A stretch of DNA of 64,000 nucleotides from Mallotus nudiflorus (Eukaryota > Streptophyta > Magnoliopsida > Malpighiales > Euphorbiaceae), in NCBI GenBank assembly GCA_947683625.1, contig CANTUR010000631.1:186001-250000 (forward strand). The letters are read 5' to 3'. A program made the translations under genes and the position numbers. Positions 48,301-59,571 of the stretch are shown in pieces. A model generated the notes under the pieces. It did not search any database. It saw only the letters and a program-made list of their open reading frames with translations, and was not told where the DNA came from. How positions within the stretch are numbered: position 1 is the first letter of the stretch; every line of letters begins with the position of its first letter.

Positions 48301-48803
48301 AAACTTTATTTTTTTGTTTAATATTAAATGTATATGTATATATATATACTTTTACACTATATTAAAATAATATAAACTCACACACATTAAATATACACCA
48401 CACACATATAATTTAATATTTTAAAAATTTAATACACCTAAAAAAAATTAAATAATATTAAAACTAATTAATAGATAATAAAATATTAGGGTAATTAATT
48501 AAACCCTAGCTAAATAAATAAATACACATATATATGTTATTTAGTACTTTAAAAATATATATGAGCTCATGCAAGTCCGAAAATCTATTTAAAATAATTA
48601 ATAGTAAATTATTTACATGAAAATTTCCCCGAAAATAAAATTTCCGGAAAAATTTTACGTAAAGTACTTAAAATAATATAAAACAATTAAAAATCAATTT
48701 TAATTAAGTAGCAACTCATGAAATATCATAAATATATACAAAAATTATTAACACTGCATATTCCGATGCAGTGTTAAAATATTTGAAAACACGGGATATT
48801 ACA
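42355..48803 (-). repeat. Sense-5' LTR of element 1, split by copy C
   Basis: Two pieces, 42355-42804 and 46015-48803 (3,239 bp together), from TGTCAGGACCC to GGGATATTACA. The break lies in the TATATA run at the place that is about 34575 in the 3' LTR. The open frames at 47.95-48.30 kb are not a gene but the GC-rich block shared by the family. Confidence 0.9.
42805..46014 (-). mobile_element. Solo LTR (copy C) nested in element 1's 5' LTR
   Basis: 3,210 bp, TGTCACGACC to GGGATATTACA, with a TATAT duplication (42800-42804 and 46015-46019). It has the same orientation as element 1 and shows the same internal landmarks: hairpins at 43.50-43.60, 43.70-43.72 and 44.26-44.34 kb, and the GC-rich block 45.26-45.50 kb ending in GTGAGT (minus). 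It is the youngest layer of the nest. Confidence 0.93.
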
Positions 48804-49000
48804 TATATATATGCATATTAATATAACTTTATATTATAATATAATAAACTTTATAATATATACTCAATAAACACACACCACACAATTTAATACACACATG
48901 CATAAATATATATTTATATATATATACACATATATATAACACACATAATAAAAGTATAATATATACATATAATTTAAATATTAAACCCTAATAATATTTA

Positions 49001-49039
<39 letters not shown>

Positions 49040-49317
49040 TTATTTATATAACTATATATATATTTATTTATATAACTCATAAAATAAAGATCAATAATGT
49101 AATTCATTAAAATAATAATATTAAAATATTAATGCTCTAAATTAAAGATTAATAAAATACTATTTCCTAAAATAATAATTTAAAAACATGTATTTACGTA
49201 AAATAATAACGATAATAATTTTTCAAGATAATGAAATAATCAATTATTATTTTAAAATTATTAACACTGCATATCCTATTTTACAATAAAATAATTTAAA
49301 AACTCGGGTTATAACAG
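48804..49317 (-). repeat. LTR of element 2, last piece
   Basis: After the TATAT duplication it continues AT-rich sequence, with AT runs near 49.01-49.04 kb, and closes with GGGTTATAACA directly before the polypurine tract of element 2. The terminal TAACA in place of TTACA is a point change. Confidence 0.82.
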
Positions 49318-49332
49318 TCTTCCCCCCTTACA
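49318..49332 (-). promoter_or_regulatory. Polypurine tract of element 2
   Basis: The minus strand reads AAGGGGGGAAGAC before the LTR, as in element 1. Confidence 0.85.
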
Positions 49333-49372
49333 AGAATTCGTCCTCGAATTTCAAAAAAAGAGTACACAAAGA

Positions 49373-52300
49373 TCAAAGAGGAAAGAGATATGGGTAAGAA
49401 GCTCGCATCTCAGCTTTAGTCTCCCAGGTATGTTCTTTTACTCTGTTGTTGCGCCATAACACCTTGACCATTGAAATCTGCTTTGAACTCAACTGTTGAA
49501 CTTGATAGTCTACGATCGCAACAGGTTCTTCCATGAACGTCAGGTCTTCATTCACTTTAACACTATCGGGCTGCAACATGTGTGAAGAGTCTGAAATATA
49601 CTTCCTCAGCATCAAGATATGAAACACCGGATGCACTTGAGACATACTCGAAGGCAAAGCCAACTGATATGCAACAATGCTAACTCTCTCCAGAATCTCA
49701 AATGGTCTTATATATCTCGGTGCTAGCTTTCCCTTCCTGCCAAATCTCATAACACCCTTCATCGGAGACACTTTTAGAAAAATAAAGTCTCCTACTTGGA
49801 ACTCCACATCGTTACGTTTAGGATCCGCATAGCTCTTCTGTCTGCTAACTGCAGTCTCTAATCTGCTCTTGATCACAGTAACTTTCTCTATAGCATCCTA
49901 AACCATCTCAGGTCTAGTCAAAGCTCTCTCACCAATCTCATCCCAACTCAGAGGGGATATACACTTCCTTCTGTATAAAGCCTCGTATGGTGTCATTCCA
50001 ATACTGCTATGGTAGTTGTTATTATATGTAAACTCTATGAGTGGGAAATGATCATCTCAGCTACCTCCCAAATCCAAAACACACATCCTCAACATATCTT
50101 CCAGTGTCTGGATCATCCTCTCAGACTAACCATCTGTCTGAGGACGAAAAGCAATACTAAAGTCCAACCTAGTGCCCATCGCTTCCTGTAACTTCTGTAA
50201 AAAATGAGAGGTAAATACTGAACCTTTGTCTAACATAATGGACATAAGTACTCCATGAAGGCATACAATATGCTTCACATACAGGTTCGCCAATCTAGCT
50301 ATAGAATAAGTGGGGTTTCACAGGCAAGAAATGTGCAAACTTAGTCAACCTGTCCACAATCACCCAGATGGAATCGTATCCATCCTTAGAACGAGGTAAA
50401 CCAACACATAACAATCCTTTCCCACTTCCACTCAGGAATAGGAAGAGGCTGAAGCTTCCCAAAAGGCTTCTGATGCTCAGCTTTCACTTGCTGACACGTT
50501 AAACACCTAGCAACATAATCAGCGACATCCTTATTTAGTCCATCCTACCAGTATAAGTCTCTGATACTGTGGTACATCTTAGTAACACCTGGATGTATGC
50601 TGTAAGCTGTACATTATCCATATCAGGAACACACAATCTACCACTAATCCACAAAACACCATCATCATCAAGTGTGAAATCAATGAACTTCCCTGCTCGA
50701 ACATTCTCTGTAAGCTCTTCTAGAATAGGATCTCAGCTCTGAGCTACCTTAATCCTATCTCCCAGTACGGATCACACCTTAAACTGAGCTAGCAGTCCAC
50801 CTGATCTACTCACCTTCATCATCAGACCTTGATCCACTAACAGATGCAACTCCTGGATCAATGGTCTCCTCTCCACACTGATGTGAGCAAGACTGCCTGA
50901 GGACTTCCTACTCAAGGCATCTGCTACCATATTAGCCTTGCCTAGATGATATAAAATCTCACAGTCATAATCTTTCAATAATTCCAATCATCTCCTCTGC
51001 CTTAGATTCAGATCTCTCTGCTGGAAAATGTACTTAAGGGTCTTGTGATCAGTAAAAATCTCATAAGTCACCCTGTACAGATAATGTCTCCAAATCTTGA
51101 GAGCAAAGATCACTGCAGCCATCTCTAAGTCGTGGGTAGGATAGTTCTGCACATGCTTCTTCAACTGACTCGAAGCATAGGCCATCACCCTACCATTCTG
51201 CATCAACACACAACCTAGGCCAACTCTAGAGGCATCACAATACACTGTGAACTTGTCTACTCCATTAGGCAAAGCCAAAACTAGGGTTGTGGTCAACTTC
51301 TCCTTCAATAACTGAAAACTATTCTCACAAGCTTCTGACCACTCAAACCTTACATTCTTCTGAGTCAAGCAAGTCATAGGAGCTGTAATTCTGGAAAAAT
51401 CCTGTACGTACCTCCTATAGTACCCGACTAAACCTAGAAAACTATGAATCTCTGTAACTGAAGTCGGTCTAGGCCACTCAAACACTGCCTCAATCTTTGT
51501 TGATAAACCTGAATACCCTCTTTTGACACTATATGTCCAAGAAATGCAACACTCCCCATCCAAAAATCATACTTCAAGAATTTAGCATAAAGCTGATGTT
51601 CTTTCAGTGTTTGTAGTACAATCCTTAAGTGATATACATGTTCCTCCATACTCCTTGAATACACCAGTATATCATCGATGAAGACTACTACAAACTATTC
51701 CATAAATGGTCTGAATGCCCTATTCATTAGGTCCATAAAAGCTGCTAGTGCGTTAATCAAGCCAAAAGACATCACCAGAAACTTATAATGGCCATATCGA
51801 GTGCAAAATGTCATTTTAGGAACATCGGCTTTTTGATCCATAACTGATGATAACCCGACCTCAAATAAATCTTAAAAAAGAATTTTGCACCTTGTAGCTA
51901 ATTAAATAAGTCATATATCCTCTAGACAGGATACTTGTTCTTCATTGTCACCTTATTCAACTCTCTGTAGTCAATGCACAGTCTCAGGGTACCATCCTTC
52001 TTCTTTACAAACAGGACTGGTGCACCCCCAAGGAGAAAACACTGGGTCTAATAAAACCCTTATATAGTAACTCTTTCAACTACTCCTTCAACTCTTTCAA
52101 CTCTGCAGGAGCCATTCTGTAGGGTGGCATAGATATACGGGTAGTGCTTAGAACCACATCTATACATAACTCAATCTCTCTGTGAGGTGGTAAACCCGGT
52201 AACTCCTCAAGAAAAATATCAGGAAACTCACAGGCAACAGGAACATCTGTGAGTGAAAACTTCTCCACTGAAGTATACTTGACCAATGCCAAATATCCTT

Positions 52301-52682
52301 GACAACTCTTCCTCAGCAACTTTTTGGTCGTAATAGCAGAAATGGGATTCTAAGGTACTAAACTCTTATCACCCATAAACTTAAATTCTTTTTCACTAGG
52401 AATTCTGAAAGTCACCTCTTTACTCTGATAATCTACAATGCCATAGTGCTGAGATAACCAATCCATACCCAAAATAACATCGAACTCCATCACATTTAAC
52501 AGAATCAAATTAGCAGATAATTCTTTACCTCCGACAAGAATCGGACAACCAGAAAGAACAACATTGGTGTCCAAAGAATCACTTAGAGGAGTGGCGATAG
52601 ACAAAGGAAAAACCATCCTTGAAGTTTGCCAATAAGACTTGGAAGCAAAAATAGGAGAAACGAATGAATGCATGGCACCCAT
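49373..52682 (-). pseudogene. Element 2 pol (protease edge to chromodomain), broken
   Basis: In sense order from 52682: the protease active-site edge (GAMHSFVSPIF) and body (FDVILGMDWLSQHY), RT with a catalytic FIDD box near 51.66-51.67 kb, RNase H (FTVYCDASRVGLGCVLMQNG, 50.99-51.56 kb), integrase finger and core (50.0-50.6 kb, with small deletions), and an intact GPY plus chromodomain-like tail (49373-49876, ending ASYPYLFPL). Three stop codons match those of element 1 exactly (52080, 50545, 49898). Much of RT (51.67-52.08 kb) is frameshifted. Confidence 0.87.
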
Positions 52683-52688
52683 ATCAAA

Positions 52689-53040
52689 TAGATCGCCAAG
52701 GAGTGGAAAATAAAGGAAGACAAGATAAAGCTGTATTGGGATTATTCAGTTATGATCCTATTGTCTTTCACGCAATAAAAATTCATACACTTACCCTGAG
52801 AAGAGAATCATATGACAAATGCATTGGCCACTCTAGCTTCAACATGGGAAGGAGGCAAACAAGCAGAAATAAAGCCTCTTATTTTAATAAGGGCCCGGAT
52901 TCCTTGCTATAAGGAGATCAAAATAATGTCGATCGACCCAACAAAGAAGTCTTAGTTTTATGATCTACATCAGTATCTTGAGATAAGAAAATTCCCAAAG
53001 GAAACTGATATAAAAGAAAGAATGTCACTAGGGATGCTAT
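52689..53040 (+). pseudogene. Tat pol: tail of the archaeal-type RNase H
   Basis: Tat sequence resumes here. The frame reads IAKEWKIKEDKIKLYWDYS and later ends with a NALATLAST motif (about 52.82 kb), which fits the C-terminal third of the second RNase H found in Tat elements, followed by the pre-integrase linker. The N-terminal part of that domain is absent from the window. Confidence 0.65.
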
Positions 53041-54208
53041 ATTGACAGTTCATTAGCTATAATGGGATATTGTACAAAAGGATGCCAGCTGGAGTGCACT
53101 TGAGATATGTTGATAAGAGGGAGGCACAGAAAATCATGGAAGCAATTCATGAGGGTGTATGTGGGCCTCATATGAATGGGATAGTCCTTGCTAAAAAGAT
53201 AACCCGTCAAGGGTCTTCTGGCTTACCATAGAGGTAGATTGTGTTAAGTATGTAAAAAAATGCCATAACTGCCAAGTCTATGGTGATGTGAGCCACTTGC
53301 CTTCTATGGAACTTCAAGGATTAACCTCTCCTTGGCCATTTATAGTCTGGGGAATTGACATTATCAGAGAGATAAGGCCAAAAGCATCCAACAGCCATCG
53401 TTACATTATAGTGGTGATTGATTATTTCTCTAAATGGGTAGAAGCTAAATCATTCACAATTGTAGGGGCAAAATAGATGGCCAAGTTCGTAGAGAAGAAT
53501 ATAATTTGGCAGTATGGGTTGCCTCATTATGTCATCATTGACAATGGTGTTTATTTTAGGGCAGAAATAACCACTCTATTAGAAGAATACAAAATTGAGC
53601 ATCATAGATCATCCCCTTATAGACCATAGACAAATGGGGCTATAGAAGTAGCAAATAAGAATGTGAAAAGAATTTTGGCCAAAATACTAGAAAATTATAA
53701 ATACTGGGCAAGTTACTTATAATTTTCATTATAGGGATACAGTTTCACTACTAAAACATCAACAAGAGCCACTCTGTACTCTCTGGTATATGGGTGTGAA
53801 GTTGTGTTGCCAATTGAGGTTGAAATCCAATCATTAAAGGTTCTCCTAGAGCCTAAAATCCCTAAGCATCAGTGGGTAAAAAGTCGATTGGCACAACTGA
53901 TGTTGTTGGATGAAAACAGGATAAAGGCTATATATCACTCTCAGTTGTACCAGAAAAGGATAGCCCATGATTATAAAAAGAAGATTAAGCTAGGCAAGAT
54001 CAAAATGGGTGATTTGGTCTTAAAGCTTACTAGGCTAATCATGACTAATCCGTGGGGGAAGTTTAAGCCGAACTGGGAAGGTCCCTACCAAGTAAAGAAG
54101 TTTTTTTCCAAAGGGGCTGCTATTCTGTATAACTTAGAGGGAAATGAATTCAAAGAGCCCATCAATATGGACAAACTCAAGAAATACTTTCTACAAAAGT
54201 CTTGCTAG
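53041..54208 (+). pseudogene. Tat integrase, broken
   Basis: The enzyme that inserts the element's DNA. The HHCC finger is visible as EAIHEGVCGPHMNG with CVKYVKKCHNCQVYGD (53.15-53.29 kb). The core has acidic residues in WGIDIIREI (53.35 kb), VIIDNGVYF (53.53 kb) and NGAIEVANKNVK (53.63 kb). The C-terminal part (53804-54208) is open and ends NMDKLKKYFLQKSC, the usual Tat end. Stops at 53476 and near 53.63 kb stand at Gln-like sites, and there is a frameshift near 53.20 kb. Confidence 0.88.
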
Positions 54209-54211
54209 GGA

Positions 54212-54559
54212 GAAAACCTCAAAAGAGGTTGCATAAGCAGAAGTTAAAGACAGAAAAAGGAAAAAGTAAAAGTCTTGTTGGATTGAAAACCTAAAAAGGA
54301 AGTCCATGCAAAAGTAAAAGACATGTAAAAGAAAAGAAAGAGTAAAAGAAAATAGTTAGTTGAAAAACTTACAATGGCCAATTAACAGCAAGAGATGTGT
54401 AAGAAGCAAAATTGTATAGTCACATTGTGCTTAAACTAAATGGAATGGATTGCCTTTATTATTGTAAACATTCCATTAAATGTTTATTACACATTGTCTA
54501 ACTCAAAAGAAAATCCCATCCAACGAGAAAGTACATAAAAAGACTAAATTTCATAAAAT
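54212..54559 (+). other. Tat spacer downstream of pol
   Basis: Purine-rich, Lys/Glu-like low-complexity sequence between the integrase stop and the end of the antisense ORF. No gene is supported. Confidence 0.5.
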
Positions 54560-55944
54560 AAACTAATATCATTTGCTTCTCTTGTGACTCCCCTGGGCAC
54601 TCGATGCCTGTAATGCTATTGTCCTTCTATTTTATATAAATTCATCCTTTTCTACTTATTGTAGTTGAATCGATACCTTGTACAAGTCATTAGTAGACTG
54701 ATCTCCACTATAGCTAATAAACCTCTAGATGATTCTATGAGGCCAAGCAGTGACTAAGTTGTCCAGAAAGTTATGAGAAAGAGGCCCTGGTTCAAACTCA
54801 TGCTCTATTTCCATAATCCGCTATTTCTATCCATATTGCCTACAAAGCCAAGTCGGATTATAGAAGGTGGCAAAATGCAGGCCAGCCAAAGGAACACAAT
54901 AAGTATAAGACCGACGGGTCACGTGCTATAGTCTCCACCATGGGCACATCCACTAAATCAAAGTATCAATGAATGTAGATAACCAACAATAAGTATCTTC
55001 TAAGACAGGATGAAGTCTCCAAGTGCGGCAGTGTTTGGCCTTATAGTAAGCAATGTCTCTAGGTGGTTTGAGTAACCTCATTTTCTCTTGCAACCAAGCT
55101 TATATGAGTGACGAATGGGTAAAAAAGATGGAAAACAGAAGATGGTAAGAGGAAGAAGAGACTCACCTCTAGTAGAAAAGGACTTCTAGAGAATCGCTTG
55201 GTCTCGAAGAAGTTGTCAAGCTTGATAATAGTCTCAACCAAGATGAGAGGGAAAGGGTTCAGTTCACTCTCCACTTGGTCCAGAACATGAAGGATCTTTA
55301 GGTCACAGTTGCCAAAGGTGAAACTAATAAGAACTGAACATATAAGCAAAATGTTATCATTTGAGGCTAGGGAACCTCGCTGCTATTTACGGCCACTACA
55401 ATTTCTATAAAAGGGCTCATCAAGATTTCATTATTGAAAGTATGGCAAAGAAAGGACTGAGGGGACATGTTTAATAACCTTGCCAATTGATATTGAATGG
55501 TGTGCAAATCTAGGGTTACAACTGAAGGAATAATGATTTGTCAAGAAAAATCTATTTAGGAGCCCAAGATAGCTTCAAATTCTTTTGGCAGAGGGCAAAT
55601 CTCCAATGTATTAAACTAAAAAACATGTTTTTAAGGATCCTAAAACTGAGCAAAAATGTAAAGAAATGAGAAGTTGTGTAATATCTCGAGTTTTTAAATA
55701 TTTTAATACTACATCGGGATATGCAGTGTTAGTAATTTTTGTGTATATTTATGATATCTCATGAGTTGTTATTTAATTAAAATTTATTTTTAATTATTTT
55801 ATGTTATTTTAAGTATTTTACGTAAAAATTTTCCGGGAATTATATTTTCGGGGAAAATGATACGTAAATAATTTAATATTGATTATTTTAGATAAATTTT
55901 TGAATTTGCATGAATCCAAGCATGATTTTAAATGTCATATTAAA

Positions 55945-55992
<48 letters not shown>

Positions 55993-58900
55993 CCTTATAT
56001 TTAAATATTTTAGGGTTTGATAATTATTTTAATATTGAATGCATATATTATATAGTTGTATTAAGTCATGTGTGTTATATATATGTATATGTATATAATA
56101 TTAAGTTGATTTTTATATATGTGGTGTGTGATTTTCCTAAATATTATATTAATATATTTTAATATAAATTAATAAATTTATTAATATATATATATATATA
56201 TATAAACTTTGTAAAATTTACAACTCATACCCTCCCCCTCCCTCTTCTTCCTCCCGACACCACCCCCTCCTCCATCCCGCTGTAACTCCGGCCGACTACC
56301 ATCGGTGTGCCTCCCGGACGTCCACCCCCTTCCTCCAGCAGCTCCGCCACTCCCTTCATCCTCTCCGGCGCCGGCAAAGCCAAGGAAACCGTTTTGGTCG
56401 AAAGTTGCCTCTTCCTTCACACCTCGTGATTCCGACCACCAAATTCCTTGCTTCCAGTGTCGTTGGACTCCCCTGAAGCCATAGAATATGATTCCAAGCA
56501 TTGTTTAAGCTTAAAACTTGATTTGGTATGGTTTTTCTCAATTTTTCAATTTCGGCCATATTGGATTTTTGAATTTTTCTTGAGCTTTTCTTTGTGATTC
56601 ATGTAAAGTACCTTAACAAATATTGATCCTAGTAGCTTAATCTTCATGTGTGAATTTTTGAAAATTATTTTGATTTTTATGTATTTTTGAATATTTTAGT
56701 ATTATTTTTTAATTTTTGAAAATCAATTAAATAAATTATGAAATTGTGTTTTATGGTAATTATAGGTGTTGAAATGAATTATAGAAATTTATTTTGAATT
56801 TTTATGAATTTCTATGTATTTATTTTGAATTTAATTAGTTTATGTAATTTTGAGAAATAGGGTTAATTGTGTTTTTGATTGAAATTAATTAGCTAATTGA
56901 GTTTAATTAATGATATTATTGATAAATATGATGATAAAATTAATTTTGTGCAATTATATTATTTTGGTGAATTTTTGGACTAATTTTAGTATATTTATAT
57001 ATATATATAGGGGTATTTTGGTAATTTTACCCTAAATTGACTAAAAATGTAATTAAATTGGTTTTAATAGTTATTTAAGGTATAAAAATGATTTTTAAAA
57101 ATTATTTAGTATTTTTAATTAATTAAACTTATTTTTCGTGAATTATTTTCAATTATATATATAATATACGATTTTTTTTAATAAAATGAGTTTTTATCGA
57201 TTTTTTACTGTGTTTTAGGGTTAATTACGTAATTTATACTTATTATATGTGTTTTTAGTATATAAGGGTATTTTTGGTAATTCTATATTATTTTGTGAAT
57301 TGTGGACCCCAGTCGGTAGACTGTAGTTTGGAGTCTGACCGAGGGGTTGTGGATGTGATTTTGTGTCTATCTTTCAAAGTGTGTTTCTTTACAGGGTCGG
57401 CTCTACTCTTTGAGTAGAGAGATGTCCGTTTTACAGGGGAGGTTCTACCGGATTTTTGATAGAATTCTCGTAAAACGTGATGTCTGGTCAAACCCTAATT
57501 TTGATTCTGTGTCCAATATTCTATATCGAGTTTCTAGGATTTTCTGTTAGGTTTATTCTGATATCTGTTATTATTATTTGTTTAGTTGCGTCGAGATCGA
57601 GGCCTAGTGGACTAAGCTCGTTGGACCCATCTCGAGGAGCGCACTAATAGTGAGTTACTATTTTATATATATATGCTCTAGGGTGCATGATTTTAGAAAT
57701 ATATGTTTTATTTTGATTAAATATGCATAATAATTTAATTAGTACTTGAGTTTATTTTATTTTACTTTTGGTTTATTTTAAACTATATGCATGTTTTGTT
57801 AATGAATTGGGTTTAAAATGTTTTTGAATATATTTCTAGTTTATTTTGTAATTAAATTGGATTTATTTGACGTATATATACTCGAAATATACCTGGTTTA
57901 CTTTTGGTATATTTCTAGTATATATATAGTTTATGTTGCTATTTTATTTAAGTTCATGCATCATTTATTTTTATGAATGTATGTTTTATATATTAATGAA
58001 GGATATCAATAGAACGTGCTACCTAGTGGGCAGCACTAAGACCGAGTACGTACTGGTATGCTTATAGCATTTAGGCTATATTACTAACCATTTATGGATA
58101 TTGATTAAATTTGATTATTTGATGTGTGAGATATGATTTGGGAGTGTGATTGCTGGAGCTCGGTTGACCAAGTGTCTCGGGGCCAATCACACTGACAATT
58201 AGACTGCTGGAGCTCGGTTGACTTAGTGTCTCGGGGCCAGTCTACTGTCCAAGTGGATCAAGTGATTATATTTGGAGTAAGTGAGCCTGTATGGTTAGAG
58301 TGTTGTCTAACATTATTTGAGGTTGCGATTTTCTAGGGTTCTATTTGATCCTTCATAAATAGTGATTTTCAATAAAATATATAAAATGATTTTACTGCAT
58401 CTGTGTGTATTTTCCTGTATATACACATATTAGATATAGACTATTGCCTGTATGCATTGTCATTTAGTATGCATGTATATATATTATAGTAATTCACTCA
58501 GTGAGGTCTGACTCCCCTTTGTTGACCATTTTTCAGGAGAGTCTTCTTCCTCAGACCTCAGTAGCAGGCCTGTACGCCAGATTTCTTCCGCCCCGACTTC
58601 TTTATGTAAATTGCTTATCTGAGTCTTGGGTTTTATTCTATAATCTAGACACTGCAGTAATTGTAAATAAATTGTGATTTTATGTATTATATTTGTGTGA
58701 GTTATGTATTTTAAGAATTTGAACCGAAACTTGTATTAACGGATCTATTTATATATATGAGATATGGATTTGATTTGAAATCCCGTGGTGGATTATTATT
58801 TTGATATTTATGATTTTATTTTCGCTGCATTAAGTGTTATTATTATTATTGTATGTTTTATTTTATTTTAGGCTTGCTATGGGTTCCGGATTCGAAAGAA

Positions 58901-59022
58901 TTCCCGTTCCCTAGCTCCGGTCATGGCCCCTATTTTGGGTCATAACAAAGTTGATCTTCCTAGCATGAGCCATCTAGACTTTTAAGAATTAGTTATAGTT
59001 ATTTCAAGCTTCTCTTAGTCAT
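54560..59022 (-). pseudogene. Antisense ORF (aORF) of the Tat element, broken
   Basis: A minus-strand coding remnant between pol and the missing 3' LTR. From the ATG at 59022 (MTKRSLK) it is cut by a solo LTR (58947-55677). It then continues with CPLPKEFEAILG-like sequence (about 55.63 kb), NPFPLILVETIIKLDNFF (55.24-55.28 kb) and FSRSPFLLEVS followed by a GTGAGT donor near 55.17 kb, and ends with HCRTWRLHPVLEDTYCW (54.98-55.03 kb) and NPTWLCRQYG (about 54.82 kb). This pattern resembles the antisense, partly plant-mobile-domain-like ORF described for Tat elements. Its function in the family is unknown. Stops and frameshifts make it non-functional. Family assignment is from memory of motifs. 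Confidence 0.6.
55677..58947 (+). mobile_element. Solo LTR, Tekay-like family (copy D)
   Basis: A plus-sense LTR, TGTAATATCTCG to GGGTCATAACA, 3,271 bp, flanked by AAGTTG direct repeats (55671-55676 and 58948-58953; 5 or 6 bp depending on the exact edge). It shows all family landmarks in order: TATATA near 56.18-56.20 kb, GC-rich block 56.22-56.48 kb, hairpins near 57.40-57.48, 58.02-58.04 and 58.14-58.25 kb. The GTGAGT at the end of the GC-rich block is not kept. It cuts the Tat antisense ORF. Confidence 0.92.
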
Positions 59023-59110
59023 GATTCGGGGTCAAAATGTTGTTCAGGAAAGAAGAATAAATGGAAGTGGCGAGATAAAGAGATTAGGGATTTTGAAGAA
59101 GATTTGGGAA

Positions 59111-59119
59111 TTTTTATAG
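59111..59119 (-). promoter_or_regulatory. Candidate TATA box of the Tat antisense ORF
   Basis: CTATAAAAA on the minus strand, about 90 bases before the antisense ORF start codon, followed by a pyrimidine-rich leader (CCCTAATCTCTTTATCTC). The palindrome cluster lies directly upstream of it. Confidence 0.5.
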
Positions 59120-59134
59120 TCGTAGAACAGACGA

Positions 59135-59241
59135 GTAGAGGCAATCGCCTCTACATAGAGGCGACGCCTCTATGAGAAGAGGTGAATTATCCATCGCCTC
59201 TTCACATTGAGGCGACGCCCCTTCAAAGAGGCGATGCCTCT
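59135..59241. promoter_or_regulatory. Palindromic word cluster upstream of the antisense ORF
   Basis: GTAGAGGC-AATC-GCCTCTAC (59135-59154), ATAGAGGCG-A-CGCCTCTAT (59155-59173), a GAAGAGG...TCGCCTCTTC pair (about 59175-59202) and AGAGGC-GAT-GCCTCT (59227-59241). The core word is the same as in the Tat LTR at 20.06 kb. In minus sense the cluster is 15-125 bp upstream of the TATA-like box. Confidence 0.6.
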
Positions 59242-59571
59242 ACGACATGCAGAACAGGTCTTCACATCACTCAAAATTCTCTGCGTTGTATATGTAAAGT
59301 CATAACATAATATTTTAGAAAAAAAGGGCCTTCATTCATTAAAAATTTTACCAAAAATGAGTTTAAAAGCCACAATTCTCATCCTTCCAGTTCAAAATAT
59401 GAAGGTGTAAAAATTAAAAAATTAGTTTAAACAATAAAACGATAACAGTGTAAAGCATCTAATGTTTTTAGACAGAACACCCCTATGTTAGCAAAAAACT
59501 CTAGAGGATCTTCTCTACTCATTACTTTCAAACTCACCAGCTGGCTAATCTGCTGGCTAAACTCTAGAGGA
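59242..59571. other. Spacer between the two antisense blocks
   Basis: No gene is supported. The word actctagaggatc occurs twice (about 59.50 and 59.56 kb) with ctggctaatct/gctggct repeats, a small local duplication at the end of block 2. Confidence 0.45.

Larger units (their letters stand above)
34126..48803 (-). mobile_element. Tekay-like gypsy element 1, full length with a nested solo LTR
   Basis: A complete LTR retrotransposon on the minus strand: sense-3' LTR 34126-37360, polypurine tract 37361-37375, pol, gag, tRNA-iMet primer site 42339-42350, sense-5' LTR 42355-42804 plus 46015-48803. A TATAT duplication flanks it (34121-34125, 48804-48808). Without the nested LTR it is about 11.5 kb. 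The two LTRs look very similar by eye over the parts I compared, so it is a rather young insertion, but gag and pol carry many stops. The C-terminal chromodomain-like segment and the pol motifs fit the Tekay/Del chromoviruses. Insertion order: after element 2, before copy C. Confidence 0.9.
27065..52688 (-). mobile_element. Tekay-like gypsy element 2, truncated, host of two nested insertions
   Basis: A minus-strand element inserted in the Tat pol. What remains is its sense-3' LTR in three pieces (27065-29731, about 33877-34125, 48804-49317), a polypurine tract (49318-49332) and pol from chromodomain back to the edge of the protease (49373-52682). Homology to element 1 stops at about 52688, where Tat sequence resumes. 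The 5' LTR, primer site and gag are gone, so no target duplication can be read. Nested inside its LTR are a solo LTR (29732-33876) and element 1 (34126-48803). It is older than both. Confidence 0.85.

Noticed and set aside
57288..57491. Basic frame in copy D
   Set aside because: It spans the two LTR hairpin islands on the antisense strand; no conserved frame in other copies.
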